Below, piece by piece: positions 49,922-62,430 of a DNA stretch of 64,000 nucleotides. Numbering within the stretch: the first letter of the stretch is position 1; each line of letters opens with the position of its first letter. The notes under the pieces are model-generated. The model was not told where the DNA came from. It saw only the letters and a program-made list of their open reading frames with translations, and searched no databases. Source of the DNA: Obelidium mucronatum (taxonomy: Eukaryota > Chytridiomycota > Chytridiomycetes > Chytridiales > Chytriomycetaceae); the NCBI GenBank assembly GCA_025765595.1, contig JAIVFH010000006.1:496001-560000 (forward strand), in the 5' to 3' direction. A program made the translations under genes and the position numbers.

Positions 49922-50590
49922 ATGGGATCGTTATTCTCTAAAGTCAAGAAACGCGTTGATCCAAGACCCCCTAAAAATGAGGAATCGAGTCAATCTCTAT
50001 CAAAACATGCTCCATCAAGCGATCAACAACGAAATCAACTATTCTCATTACAAGATTCTGCAAAAAAGCATGTGGACACAAACCCAAATATATTGCTACC
50101 AAGTAATCCGGACTCGTCTCACTGCGTCGAGACGCGATCTGTTATATCGATTAACCCGTCAATTGCGAGTTGGAGTCATTACCAAAAAAAGGAAGGTGTC
50201 GTGAAAGGGGTTGTAGGAAACGGGCAGGAACAGCAGAATTGTTCAAAGTCGAGGATGCATAATCCGACTACTGAGGAGAAACAGAATAGCTGTTATCCGT
50301 CTAGTGAGAATGGAAATAGGACGATACAATCAACAAAAGCGGCGTACAGGAAAAGATTCCGCTACGATGAGGACGATGATGGCGGCGGCGAGAACTTTTC
50401 TGAATATGAAGATGACGAAGGATCATTGGTGTTTGATGATGTATTATTGTCGCCGACGGCAAGGAGTTTAAAGCATGGTCAAGATGGGGAAGAAAGCGTC
50501 GGAGCCAAAGGAGGAAGGTGCGATCCAGACATGATTATAGACGAAAATGGGTGGAAATTGGACGCCGTTGCAGTTGCTGCGGATCGATGA
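49922..50590 (+). CDS. Unrecognised protein with N-myristoylation-type start
   Basis: Single exon, 222 residues from the ATG at 49922. It starts MGSLFSKVKKRVDPRPPK: Gly2 and Ser6 with a basic cluster fit N-myristoylation plus electrostatic membrane binding. The rest is polar and probably disordered, with an acidic patch (YDEDDDGGGENFSEYEDDEG) and a C-terminal CDPDMIIDENGWKLDAV. No domain is recognised. The open frame extends upstream of this Met, but no ATG there gives a better start. It lies directly outside the right palindrome arm. Confidence 0.6.
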   Translation: MGSLFSKVKKRVDPRPPKNEESSQSLSKHAPSSDQQRNQLFSLQDSAKKHVDTNPNILLPSNPDSSHCVETRSVISINPSIASWSHYQKKEGVVKGVVGNGQEQQNCSKSRMHNPTTEEKQNSCYPSSENGNRTIQSTKAAYRKRFRYDEDDDGGGENFSEYEDDEGSLVFDDVLLSPTARSLKHGQDGEESVGAKGGRCDPDMIIDENGWKLDAVAVAADR

Positions 50591-50657
50591 ATTATACACG
50601 CGTTTATTTTATATAAAAGAGAATTTTTCATATTTAACAAGTTGCTGACAATTTCCC

Positions 50658-51630
50658 ATGTTGACTGGGACGTCGGCACCGGAGCCAGAAAAGGCTGCTC
50701 CGCCAAACTACTCTGATCAAGACATGGGAAAGGAGAAGGATTTTCCGATCTTGAAGTCTGCTCAATTCGTTAATGCCGGGGATAACGATGCTGAAGATGT
50801 TACATCTGTCGTTTCGGAGGTGATTTCCCAATGCACCACAATATTCGCGTTAGGAACTGCGATTCCTATTCTCTATGGTGAGATACAATAGATCTCAACT
50901 CGAGTTGGACTCATGATGGATGTGTAGGGTCATGCATGTGGTTCTTCCTTCAGATGTATTCCAGGGGAGCTATATCTTTATACCTGGTCCCGCTGATGAA
51001 ATCTCTGGTTGATGTTCAAACCAAAGACGTTGCAAACTTCACGGTTCTGATTATGGGAATTTTAACATTTGGATTTTCGAGTTTTGTAAGCACAGTTGCT
51101 AAAGCTGCTTCAGAAGAGGGGTTGGATTATGGGTATTCTCGTGATTATTTCGTTGGCTTTTTGTTTTGTTTTGGTTTAAAAACCTTTGATTTTTGAACAG
51201 AACAACGCGTTTTAAAGCATATCAAGGCATAGTTCTTCGAATTGTAAGAATCCAGAGCTCGTTGGCACGTTTTCTTATTAAGACACCTTTTTCTTTTTTT
51301 CAACCGCAGGCAACGGCTCACCAAGAATGCGTAAACTCGTTCCCTTTGCTTGCAGCGGCAGTCATTTTGTCTTCTCAAGCTGGCGTGTCCCAAGCCATTC
51401 GTTCCCAGTGAGTTAATCCAAGAGACATGACAGTATCTGTATTTAACAAAAGCCCAAATTCCAGATTTACAGTTTATGCCTTGTTGGCTCATATAATTAG
51501 ATACATGAGTTTAGTAGCAGGGCGCGACTTTCTCCGAACCGTTGCGCACGCGAGTTTTTTGGCACCATGTGTGTTGCTACTTGTAGCCAGTGCAGTTCCA
51601 GGATTCTCCAAGAGCGTCTTGCACTTCTGA
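50658..51630 (+). CDS. MAPEG-family membrane protein
   Basis: Five exons (50658-50877, 50928-51132, 51201-51243, 51310-51407, 51465-51630) join in frame to 243 residues. An acidic 45-residue N-terminus is followed by four spans. The family signature spans the third/fourth exon join: FKAYQGIVLRI-ATAHQECVNSFPLLAAAVIL, compare A-H-x-N-x-x-E-x-F-P. It continues into AHIIRYMSLVAGRDFLRTVAH. MAPEG proteins include glutathione transferases/peroxidases of the ER; this fungal/bacterial subgroup has unknown substrates. The usual Asn after AHQ is replaced by Glu-Cys, which may affect catalysis. Confidence 0.82.
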
Positions 51631-51698
51631 TTACATAAATAAAGAGGGAGTATCACCAAATATACACTGTGCAAAACCACAACGAAACAGCACACATC

Positions 51699-51902
51699 AT
51701 GCGAGAGAGCCAGACCTTGAGAAATCCCCTCAATGAGGATTTCGAATTTGTGACAATCTTAAAGGCAGGGAAGTGTGGTTCCAACTATCACACCGGCGGC
51801 ATTGGTCGGTATTCTGGCGTGCGATCATTAATTGCCCAATTCAATGGTGAAATTCACCATGCACGACATTCCATACAAGATTCAAAGGTTAACACACATT
51901 GA
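51699..51902 (+). CDS. Short open frame, uncertain gene
   Basis: 67 codons from an ATG at 51699 (MRESQTLRNPLNEDFEFVTI, then GGIGRYSGVRSLIAQFNGE). A possible donor at 51892 and an acceptor near 51986 exist, but the following exon stops at once in the matching frame. It could be a small gene, the leader region of the wax-synthase-like gene, or chance. About 490 bases lie between the MAPEG stop and the next ATG; nothing else is seen in them except a T tract near 51965. Confidence 0.3.
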   Translation: MRESQTLRNPLNEDFEFVTILKAGKCGSNYHTGGIGRYSGVRSLIAQFNGEIHHARHSIQDSKVNTH

Positions 51903-52120
51903 CTCAATCTTTCGATTCAGTCTTCCCACTTTTGGGCAAGACGGATTGACCGGTATCCGTGCTTTTTTTTTTTTTTTTGCAAATCAGAGATAACGGTCGA
52001 GGCGGAGGGCATGGGGAAGGTGTTGAAAACCAATCGAAAGAAACGTGAGCAGCAAACTTATAGTGATTTGTGCTTGTGGCCAGTTGTGGTTGGTACTTTT
52101 CTCATTTTCCTCTTTCTCAA

Positions 52121-53391
52121 ATGATTGAGATTCCCTATTGGCTATGCCTCCTTTCCGTCTTTGGAATCATGCCCTCAGCGCATTATTTGCTTTTGACAAG
52201 AACATCGCTGGAGAACGCCGCGATCGCAGCTGTTTCTTGTAGCTTGTTTGTTGGGTTTACTCTCATCTTCCAATGCGCTCATGAGGCTGCTTCCACCTTC
52301 GTGAGAGTGTTTTCGACAGTGTTTTTCACGTTGAAAGTCCTAGAATGCAGCGCTGGCCCGAGGTCAGCTAACTTTTTTTTTTTGCTTCATCTGGAAACAG
52401 ATTGTTAAAACATAGAATCAGATCAGGGACCAAGAACTGGACCCCAATCAACTACATTGAGTTCCTCTTTACATCTGATAACGATGTATTGCGCCGCCTG
52501 AGAAACTGCGAAGCCGACTCCGCAGAATCAAAACTCAGAGGAATCGTGTTCCCCAAAGACAGAACCTGTGGATTCTACCTCTCCTTTGCCATAAAACTCA
52601 CTGCCACATATCTTGTCTATGCTCTCACTCGTGCTTATTTCTCAGTATATCCGTTGGAAGCGGTTCGCGGCTTGATATTCCCGTGGGACCTCAAACACAT
52701 TGTCAACAACTTGTTCCATGCGATACAGCTTTACGCGATTCTGGAGCTGAGGTATTTACCCATGCTTGGACTTGTGATTCTATTACAGGCGCCGTATGCC
52801 CCGATTTTTAATGCACCATACCTTGCATGCTCGTTGCGTGATTTTTGGTCCAATCGTTGGGATTTGGTTATTCAAAAGATGCTGCATTCGATTGCGTTTA
52901 AACCAACTCTTGCTTATTTGGCCGTCAAAAGAGGCGGAGAGGAATGGATTCCTATTGATGGCGGGCACGACGACGGGGATCAAGTATCAACATTGCAATC
53001 AGCAAGTCAAAAGGCGCATCGGTTGGAAAATCGAATACCTTCCGCTCATATTGCTATCGCAGTGATGGCAGCTTTCTCACTCAGCTGTCTTTTGCATGAG
53101 TATATTGTGTTGTTGTTTATGGACAGCAAGGCGTTGGGGGAGAACACCTTGTTCTTTATGATTCAAGGGGTGCTGTGTCTTTCGCAAGCGTTTCTTCAAA
53201 AAATCACGGGGTTCGGCACGACGTGGGCACTAAAAGGGAGTTTGGCAGGCGTTTCTATTGGTTGGAGTTTGACAATGATGACCTTACTGGTCACAAGTCC
53301 ACTGTTCTTGAGACCATATGCATTGAATGGAGAGCTCATATTACCCATTGTTCCGGCCTCGCTGATTGCATTCTTGAAAGGAATGGTTTGA
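52121..53391 (+). CDS. Wax-synthase-like membrane-bound O-acyltransferase
   Basis: Two exons (52121-52362 and 52401-53391; 38-nt intron) give 410 residues with about eight hydrophobic spans. The wax synthase domain shows PYLACSLRDFWSNRWDLVIQK-type sequence (S-x-R-x-F-W-x-x-R-W) and a later SCLLHEYIVLLF with the candidate catalytic His. Such fungal enzymes acylate fatty alcohols, sterols or polyketide/terpene products in the ER. The substrate cannot be told. An earlier in-frame start is not supported by an ATG. Confidence 0.85.
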
Positions 53392-53470
53392 TTCTTGAAC
53401 GAAAAAACACACTCAGGATAAAATTGGATTGATATTAAATATATTAATAATACAAAACAAAAATAAATAA

Positions 53471-55131
53471 ATGGCATCCGTGATTCTCCAAACAGTGGCA
53501 CCCGTCCTTGAGGCCACGGCGCTTTCGGCGGCGGCCAAGACGCTGCTCGTGCTCGGCACCAAGACGCGTCTCCTCGCGGCGGCCGAGGGGCTCGGCGTGG
53601 CGGCGCACGTGGCCTGCGGCGTGTCGTTCGGCGACGTGGCGAGCGGCTGCGACAGCGGCGGGCGCGCGACGACGCTGGCGGTTGTCGGCGGCGGCGCGCG
53701 CCCGTCGCGCCACTTTGGCGGCGTGCGCGGCGACGTGCTGCACGAGCTGGCGCACAAGCACGCGGCGGCGCGCGCCGGCGACGCTGACGTGGTCGTGCTG
53801 CTCGACGACGCGGCGCCGGCGGCCGTCGCGAGCGCCGCGCTGGCCGTCGCGCGCGCCTTTCCGCTGTTCTCGCGCCGCACGCCGCCGCCGCCGCCGCGCG
53901 CCGTGCGCGTGCACCTCGTGACGCCGCCGGGGTCTGCGCCCGCCGCGCCCGCCGCCGTGCGCCGCCTGCAGACGCTCGTCGACAGCGTGCGCGCGGCTGC
54001 GCGGCTGGTCGACACGCCGCCGAACGAGCTGAACCCAACAACCTACGTCGATGCCGTCAGGCGCGTCCACGCCGAGAGCCTGGCGGCCGCGGGCGTGTCG
54101 CTCGAGGTTATCCAGGGCACCGAATTGCGCGATCGCGGGTACGGCGCCATTTGGAATGTCGGCAAAGCATCAGAGCATTTGCCAGCCCTCGTGATTCTTT
54201 CCCATCGGCCAGCTGGAGCAAAGAAATCAGTTGCTTGGGTTGGAAAGGGCATTACATTTGACACGGGAGGCTTGGCGATTAAGGTACGAATGTGTCCCTC
54301 CCTGACTTTGTGACTTTGTGTGACAACATGCTAAAAACGCGTTGGTTGTATTAGACAAAGGAAGGAATGCCAACAATGAAGGTCGATATGGGTGGTTCGG
54401 CAGGTGTCTTCCACGGTTTCGTGGCCACCATTCTCACTGAGCCACCCCAAAACTATTCATTGCACGCTATTCTGTGCATTGCCGAAAACAGCGTCGACGA
54501 ACGCAGCTTCCGTCCAGACGATATCATTTCTTCCTACAGTGGAAAAACTATCGAAGTCAACAACACGGATGCCGAAGGCCGCTTGGTGCTCTGTGATGGA
54601 GTGGCCCATGCCTGCAAGCACTTGGACGCAGATGTTATTGTTGATATGGCTACCCTTACAGGCGCACAAGCGTACGCGACGGGGTTGAGACACGGAGGGG
54701 TGCTCTCGAATCAAGAATCATTTGAATCATTGGTTGTGTCGAGTGGCAGAGAGAGTGGAGATTTGGCATACCCGTTGATTTTCTGCCCTGAACTGATTGG
54801 AATCAGTACTTTGATGAAGAGTGAAGTCGCCGACATGAAAAATAGCGCAAGTGACAGAAGCAATGCGCCATCGACTGGTATACACTTTTTTCTTCCTTTG
54901 AAATAGTATGTTGCTCACATTCACCCCTTCTTTTTGAACGCCTCTTTAGGTGCTGGTATGTTTGTGCATGCGCATCTTAGTCCTGAAGACAAGTGGGCTG
55001 AAGGCGGAGAAGGATGGTGGGCACACATTGATATGGCATACCCTGTGACTGTCGGCGCGAGAGGTACTGGATGGGGTGTTGGATTATTGACTACTCTTGC
55101 GCAAAAGCTTGAGCAACAATTCTCCTCTTGA
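53471..55131 (+). CDS. Leucyl aminopeptidase, M17 family (NPEPL1-like)
   Basis: Three exons (53471-54283, 54355-54877, 54950-55131) give 505 residues. The C-terminal M17 domain is complete: WVGKGITFDTGGLAIK and MKVDMGGSAGV with metal ligands and catalytic Lys, ILCIAENSVDERSFRPDD, the signature NTDAEGRLVLCDGV, ADVIVDMATLTGAQ, and a C-terminus with WWAHIDMAYPV. Two-zinc cytosolic peptidase releasing N-terminal residues. The N-terminal half is extremely GC-rich and Ala-rich (53480-54120) and changes sharply to ordinary composition inside the same exon. Confidence 0.94.
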
Positions 55132-55261
55132 AAAAAAAAAGATTAATAAAGGCTCATCTGTTTGTACCTCTTCTATTTTTATTTCTTGATTCAAAAATGA
55201 TTGACTGACTGACTGAGCAAAAAAAAAACACAAAAGTAGAAGAAAAACAAAGAAGACGCGT

Positions 55262-57296
55262 CTACCAAAAAGAAGCAGACCCTGGTGCACCACTTGACGT
55301 GTCAGCACTCGCTCTTATTGGACTCATTCCCCCGAAAAACTCCAACATGGCAGAAGGTCTCCTTCCAAACAACCCGAACCCAAATCCGAATCCGCCCAGA
55401 TTACTTCGCGGTGTAGCTGCTGATGACGATGGCATTGGAGTCCTTGCCGCCAACAAATCTTCCCCGTTAAACACGTCGCACGTCATGGGACTCAACATCT
55501 TGGCACTCGTCAGCCAAAGCCCAGCGGATTTCAACCCGCCCGCAAACGAAGGAGTCGACGTGTTTAGTTTCAATTGTGGGTTGGTTCCACGTTTGGCGTT
55601 GGGAGCTGTCACAAGGCCGGGCAGTTTTTTGTTGACTTGGTGATTCTGAACATGAAGGTGGTCATCACTGGCAGCAATAACAGAGTCGCCGGTTACAGTT
55701 CGAGACGTGGGGTTGTGTTGACCACGTGCTTCATTGGTTGAATTCATATAATCTTGATGATGGAGGTTGTTTGTTGAAAGAATGGGAGTGCTATTATGGG
55801 CGAATACAGGTGTCTCATTTGAAGACATGAGGGGTGTCAATGCAGGAGACATGTGACTGTGATATGAGAATACTGGACCATTATTGGCCTGCACATTGAC
55901 AGTCGACGGTTGTTGGGGTTGTGGTTGTTGTAGTTGCTGTGGAAACGTTGCTTCGATTTTTACTTGACGCAAGACTGGCAGAGGCTCATCAAATTGAAAA
56001 ACTTGTTGCATGGTTGCCAGAGTTGGATCATCCGAGAAGACACTCGTGTTACCACCATTACCGCCACCCACAATCGGAAAGTTAAACGGTAGAATCTGCA
56101 TCGTAGAGTATCCAATGTGATGAGCTTGGTGGTGTTGTGGAGGTGGAAGCGGACACAAGTAAGCCGCCGGATCGGCGTCCATCTCACCGTCCTCCATATC
56201 CTGGACCAATGAGTCGACTTGTGCAGCCAGGATCTCAAATGGAGCGAAATTCAAGTGCTGTTGCTGTTGTTGCTGTTGCGCTTCGGTAACCGACAGTCCT
56301 TCGAATTCAGTCTGCACCGCAACTGTAGATTCCCGAGAAAAAACAGAGGCTGACGAGGATTGCACGTATTCAGCATCAGACGAAGGCGCACTTCCTGATC
56401 CAGTATGGTTTTCAAAGAACGAGGGTGCAGAATTAAATGTGTGTCTACGTGTGGGGGCCATCAATGAAGACGAGGTAGACGAAGTTGAGCCGGACCTGAG
56501 GGAGAGAGTGGGGCGAGAGTAGGGTTTGATTCTGGGGAAAATCTGCGCCTTTTTCTTTTTTTTCAGTGGTTGTGGTGGTTGTGGTGGTGCTGGGGTACTT
56601 GTGCTAAAGGTGGAGGCGACTTTGGCAGAGTAACTTGATTCAGCAAACGAGCGACTGCTTAAACGCCTCATGCCAAGAGCTGGAGAATCCAGATTCTTTC
56701 TCACAGGACCGCCGTCTTTAGCACCGCCAAAAGGGGCTTTGGGTTTCGCCAACAGGTCATCTTCGTCAGAAGAAGTATTGGAATCAGAGTCAGAGTCATA
56801 AGATTTCTTCTTGTTCTTGTTCTTGCTAATCGCAGAAGTTGTAGTCCCAGCCGTCAAAGTCATGCTTGGGTTTTTTTTGGAAGGACGGTACTTGTAGTCA
56901 GGATATTTGACTCGATGCTGGAGCATTCGAGTCTTGGCTTCATCTTGGAAGTGCTGCTTGACTAGAGCGTCTTCGTTTCGCCACTGAGCTCCGATCTGAT
57001 GGAAAAAAAAATGTAATAAAGGAGGTTTTCAGTCATGTGTTAACTGTTAAGATTTCTGAGACAATGCGGCGACTAACCATAGCACTAAAGTCTCGACTGC
57101 TCATTCCCTGACCTCGATGAGACTCAACTAATAGAGGTTGGTGGACGTTTCTATACAGGATGAATGCATTCGGTGGGCGAGGGATTGTGTTCTTGGCTGC
57201 TGTTGATGAAGGGGCAGCTTTCTTGTGACTCTTGGAAGTGGTAGAAGTCTTGGATGTGGAAGACAAGGGAGGCAAGCGACGATCTTGAGGGCCCAT
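55262..57296 (-). CDS. MATA-type HMG-box transcription factor
   Basis: Two exons (57296-57078 and 56995-55262; 82-nt intron inside the HMG box) give 650 residues. The HMG box is at about residues 38-115: IPRPPNAFILYRNVHQP, SSRDFSAMVIGAQWRNEDAL, VKQHFQDEAKTRMLQHRVKY and PDYKYRPSKK. The fungal MATA_HMG consensus and the intron position inside the box are typical of mating and sexual-development regulators (Ste11, MAT, SexM/P) and of Rox1-like repressors. A long disordered region with poly-Gln, Ser and Pro follows. Neighbours (aminopeptidase, GALT) are not those of known sex loci. Confidence 0.9.
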
Positions 57297-57482
57297 CTAA
57301 GTTGGTTGGTCTATGGATTGTAGGAGAAATTTGTGGGAATTTTTCGACGCATGTCAAGAACGGTTTTTTCAAGTTTGAACAGAAAATGTAATTGGCTGAA
57401 ATTTGGGAATCTGATTGGCTGAAATTTGAATGAAGGGAGCAAAACTTTTATTCTTGACGATATTCAAATTTTGCAGATTTTT

Positions 57483-58747
<1,265 letters not shown>

Positions 58748-58839
58748 TTTATTGAACTTGTAACTTGGAAATGTGTTTATTTTCAGCGGAACGGCAATAA
58801 AACTAAAGAGGAATGCGAGATACTCTCGGGAAACCAAAA

Positions 58840-60645
58840 TTACTCTTCACCACCCAGTGCGTCAATAAACTGCTGTTCAGTCCAAATTTCAATCCCGTCA
58901 TCACGAGCCTTTTCCAACTTGGCACCAGCATCTTCCCCAGCAACAACCAAATTACACGCCTTTGTAAGGGACGAAAGGACTTTCGCTCCAGCAGCTACAG
59001 CTTTCTTGGAAGCATCAGCACGCTTCAGGAGAGTAAGGGTGCCTGTGAAGACCAAGTTCTTTCCAGAAAGTGCGCTTGAATTTATTGCGTCACTTGCCGC
59101 TGCATCTTCGGTTGAAGGACTAGCCTTTGCCTTTTTAGTTGGAGTAGCGGCCTTTGCTTTTGATGGGGACTTGACTGGAGTAGCGGGTAGTCCTCCGACA
59201 GCATCAACAAATTCCTGTTCGGTCCAAATCGGAATGCCTTCCTCGCGCGCTTTATCCAGCTTAACGCCAGCATCTGCGCCTGCAACGACAAGAGTAGTGG
59301 CTTTCGTGTATGATGAGAGAACTTTCGCACCGGCAGCGACAGCTTTCTTTGAAGCGTCTGCACGTTTCAGCAAAGCAAGGGTGCCTGTGAAAACAACATT
59401 CTGGCCAGCGAGTGAAGTGACAGGGGCGTGTTCAGTATCATTCTGAGCCGCATCGCCAGCGGCTGCTTCATCATCTTCGCCCTCTTCCTCCTCTTCCTCC
59501 TCTTCCTCGGCCTTGCGTTTCTTGGAGGGTGTTGGAGTTTTAGCCTTGGATTTAGGGGTCGTAGCATCCACAGAGGCACCGCCCACGGCATCAACAAATT
59601 CTTGCTCGGACCAGATTTCGATACCATCGTCGCGAGCTTTATCCAGCTTGGCACCAGCATCTTCTCCGGCCACAACCAAATTGCAAGCCTTTGTAAGGGA
59701 CGAAAGGACTTTCGCTCCAGCAGCTACAGCTTTCTTGGAAGCATCAGCACGTTTCAAGAGAGTAAGGGTGCCGGTGAAGACAACGTTTTTTCCCTTCAAT
59801 GACTTGGCTTCCTCTTGGTTGACATTACCATGATCATTATCGTTATCGCCGCCGTTGTCGTCTTCATCGGCTTCGTCGTCTTCGTCATCTTCCTCGTCCC
59901 CTTCGTTTTCATCCTCAATAACAGGTTCATAGTTCACTGCTTCGAAGAAGTTGGCCTCATTCCACACTTCACAGCCATTTCTCATTGCCTTAATCAGCTT
60001 TTGACCTGGTGCGTATGCTGTGATTACGATGTCAACCTTGTTGGTAACTGAAGAGTGAACAGTGGCACCAGCTTTTTCTGCAAGTGCAGTTGCCTTGGCT
60101 TTACATGAAGATATTCAGCGTATGGTCAAGAATCAAATGAATGAAGAATGGTATTAAGCAGATATACCTCTTTTAATTCGGAGAGCTCCCGTAAAACAAA
60201 GGTGTTTCCCATCAATGGAATCACTAATCAGTGATCGCATTGACAATCAGTTAAACTACTTCACACATAAAAACAAGAGCTACCTTCTGACATCAAGCTT
60301 TGGTTGTGGAGTCTTTTTCAAGCGTTCAGCTTTCGTTTGCGGAGATGAGAAAGCGCCACGTGAAGGAGTTGAAACTGGGGCGGCGTTGGCAGTTATGCTG
60401 TTTCCGCCACCAGCACAAACTGCAAGAAACGTTGCTTCGTCCCAAATTTCAATTCCTTGAGCACGAGCCTTGTCCAGCTTCGCTCCGGCATCTGCACCAG
60501 CCACGATCAAGGTGGTTGCCTTGGTAAGAGATGACAAGACCGTGGCGCCTGCCAAAATGGCCTTCTTGGCGGCTTCGGCTCTCTTGATCTGAGCTAGTGT
60601 TCCAGTAAAAACAACGTTTTGATCAACCAAAGTCTTTTCTCCCAT
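58840..60645 (-). CDS. Protein with five tandem BRCT domains
   Basis: Three exons (60645-60284, 60223-60168, 60098-58840) give 558 residues. Five BRCT repeats of the LigA/RFC1 class are separated by acidic or Lys/Pro linkers. Each has [13 protein letters not shown] near its start, SSLTKA in the middle, AGAKLDKA, and IEIWxExxF with the conserved Trp. The second domain is the most divergent ([25 protein letters not shown]) and is split by two introns. Domains 3, 4 and 5 are nearly identical, so they arose by recent internal duplication. No catalytic domain is present. BRCT units of this class bind DNA ends, PARP-like partners or phosphopeptides; this is probably a nuclear DNA-repair or scaffold protein. 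Confidence 0.92.
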
Positions 60646-60786
60646 TCTTTTTTGAGAACAATCGAATTTATGATTCGAAATCGAACCTTACAACTTGCAA
60701 ATTGCAGTATCCATAGAATCACTATTGTATTCTATAGGACGATTTTTAAAACGCTCTTGAAAATGAAATGTATTTAATTCTAAATT

Positions 60787-62260
60787 CTAGCCAAGAAATG
60801 CTTCCCGTCGTGCCTTCCACGCAAGCAAGGCAGAAAAATGCGGATTTTTCACGTCTCCTGCTATTCCGCTGTTTATTACAGTATTGAAGAATGTGCTCAT
60901 GTTCGCATTGGCTTTTGAAAGCCCAAGCTGAATTTGCGCAGCACCTAAGCTCATAGATTTGTTTGGTGAAGAAGGCGCAGACTGTGGTGGCGGATTTGGT
61001 TGCTGCTGTGGCTCGGAATTTGGTTTTTGTGAGGGAGCTGCCCCTTGCTGGTCCTTCGCTATTTCGCGGGCCAACGCAAAATGACGATCGAAAAATTTGA
61101 CTGCTTCAGGAAATTGGCCCAGCTTGTTGTAGAGGACACCAATTTGGTTGCAGGCTTGAGCAAGTGATTGCTTCTGGGCACTGTCATTTTCTGTTGCTTC
61201 TATGAACAGCTTCAAGTAGTTTGTTGCTTGCTCAAGGTTTCCAGAACTGCATTGAATGATTTAAATTTTAATAAATAAAAATGTGAATTAATTCGATATC
61301 ACACCTTTCGTAGCAGGAAGCGAGTGCAAGCTGTGCTTTTCCTGCGCTCAGTGGGTCATTTAGTTCCTTGCACTTCGTCAGATACTTGTCCAGATACTTC
61401 ACTGCAACTTCAATTTGGGAATCTTGCTTGTATGCATTACCTGGGTGAAGTCATCAGTATGCACCTTCGAATATTAAATCCGCTCACTGACCAAGACAGA
61501 AATTGAGATCATTGACCATTCTCTCATCGGTTGTGATTTGAATAGACTGGGTGTAATGAACAATTGCATCCTTGAAAAGCCCCGTTTTTTCAAGCTTTGG
61601 GAATACAAAGTTAAAATCCTAATTTTCGCAATATGAACTTACGTCTTTAGCAATTAAAATCCTGGCGTTGACAAGACTTTTAGAGGCTACAGCTTCAGAC
61701 TGTGTGTCGCCTTTTTCTGATGCAAGGCTTCGACTTTGTTCATACAGCTTAACTGCTTCATGTGCTTCACCTGTGATTGAGGTGAGCTCCAGTACAGTTT
61801 ACCAGATGCACGCACCCATGCTAGCCAAGACTATTCCGAGATTATGAGCGGCTTCAATTTCATACTGCTTATTTGCGTGAATTGTCCGGGCGCACTCATA
61901 TGCTTCTCGCAGGTACGATAAACTCAAGTCAAACATCTTGAGTTTCCGATAGAAAAACCCAAGTGCCTTTTTGGCTTCATAAATTTCGACGCGATCACCG
62001 TTACGCTGCGAGAGTTCCGATGTAGTAAGAAGAGTTTTCAACGATGTAAGCTCATCCAATGTGTAAGAATTTAAGGCTGTCGGCTTTTGCCCAGGCTTTG
62101 AAACGTGAACAATATTGAAGAAATCAATGAAGGAATGGATTTGCCCTTCCGTAAGAAGCTGTAGGCAGATTGTTTGAGCCAGTGGGACTCGCGTCTTTGT
62201 GTTCTGATCGGCAGAAGAAGGGGGCTGTTTTGGCTTTGGCGGGACAGGGTTGTCGTTCAT
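60787..62260 (-). CDS. TTC29-like tetratricopeptide protein (flagellar)
   Basis: Five exons (62260-61816, 61770-61643, 61594-61492, 61440-61305, 61246-60787) give 423 residues. After a polar N-terminus comes the TTC29-type opening ICLQLLTEGQIHSFIDFF. TPR units follow: EAKKALGFFYRKLKMFDLSL, AAHNLGIVLASMGEAHEA, FKDAIVHYTQSIQITTDE, LGNAYKQDSQIEVAVKYLDK, AQLALASCYESSGNLEQATN and QIGVLYNKLGQFPEAVKFFD. The end FSALLAWKARREAFLG parallels the LLSWKESRG end of animal TTC29. In animals TTC29 is an axonemal/IFT-associated sperm protein. A Gln/Pro-rich insert before the last block is specific to this gene. Confidence 0.85.
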
Positions 62261-62430
62261 ACCACCTACGACCAACAATTAGAGTAGTCAGTTATGTAAT
62301 CTGTCTCTCGTGATTGAATTTTTTTTTGCTCGTACGGGGGTGTGGAAGTGCCGGTAGTGCAGTGGACGCCATATTTATTCTTTCTAATTTTATGACAATC
62401 CGATGAACAAAGGGAGAAGGCGAAACACAG

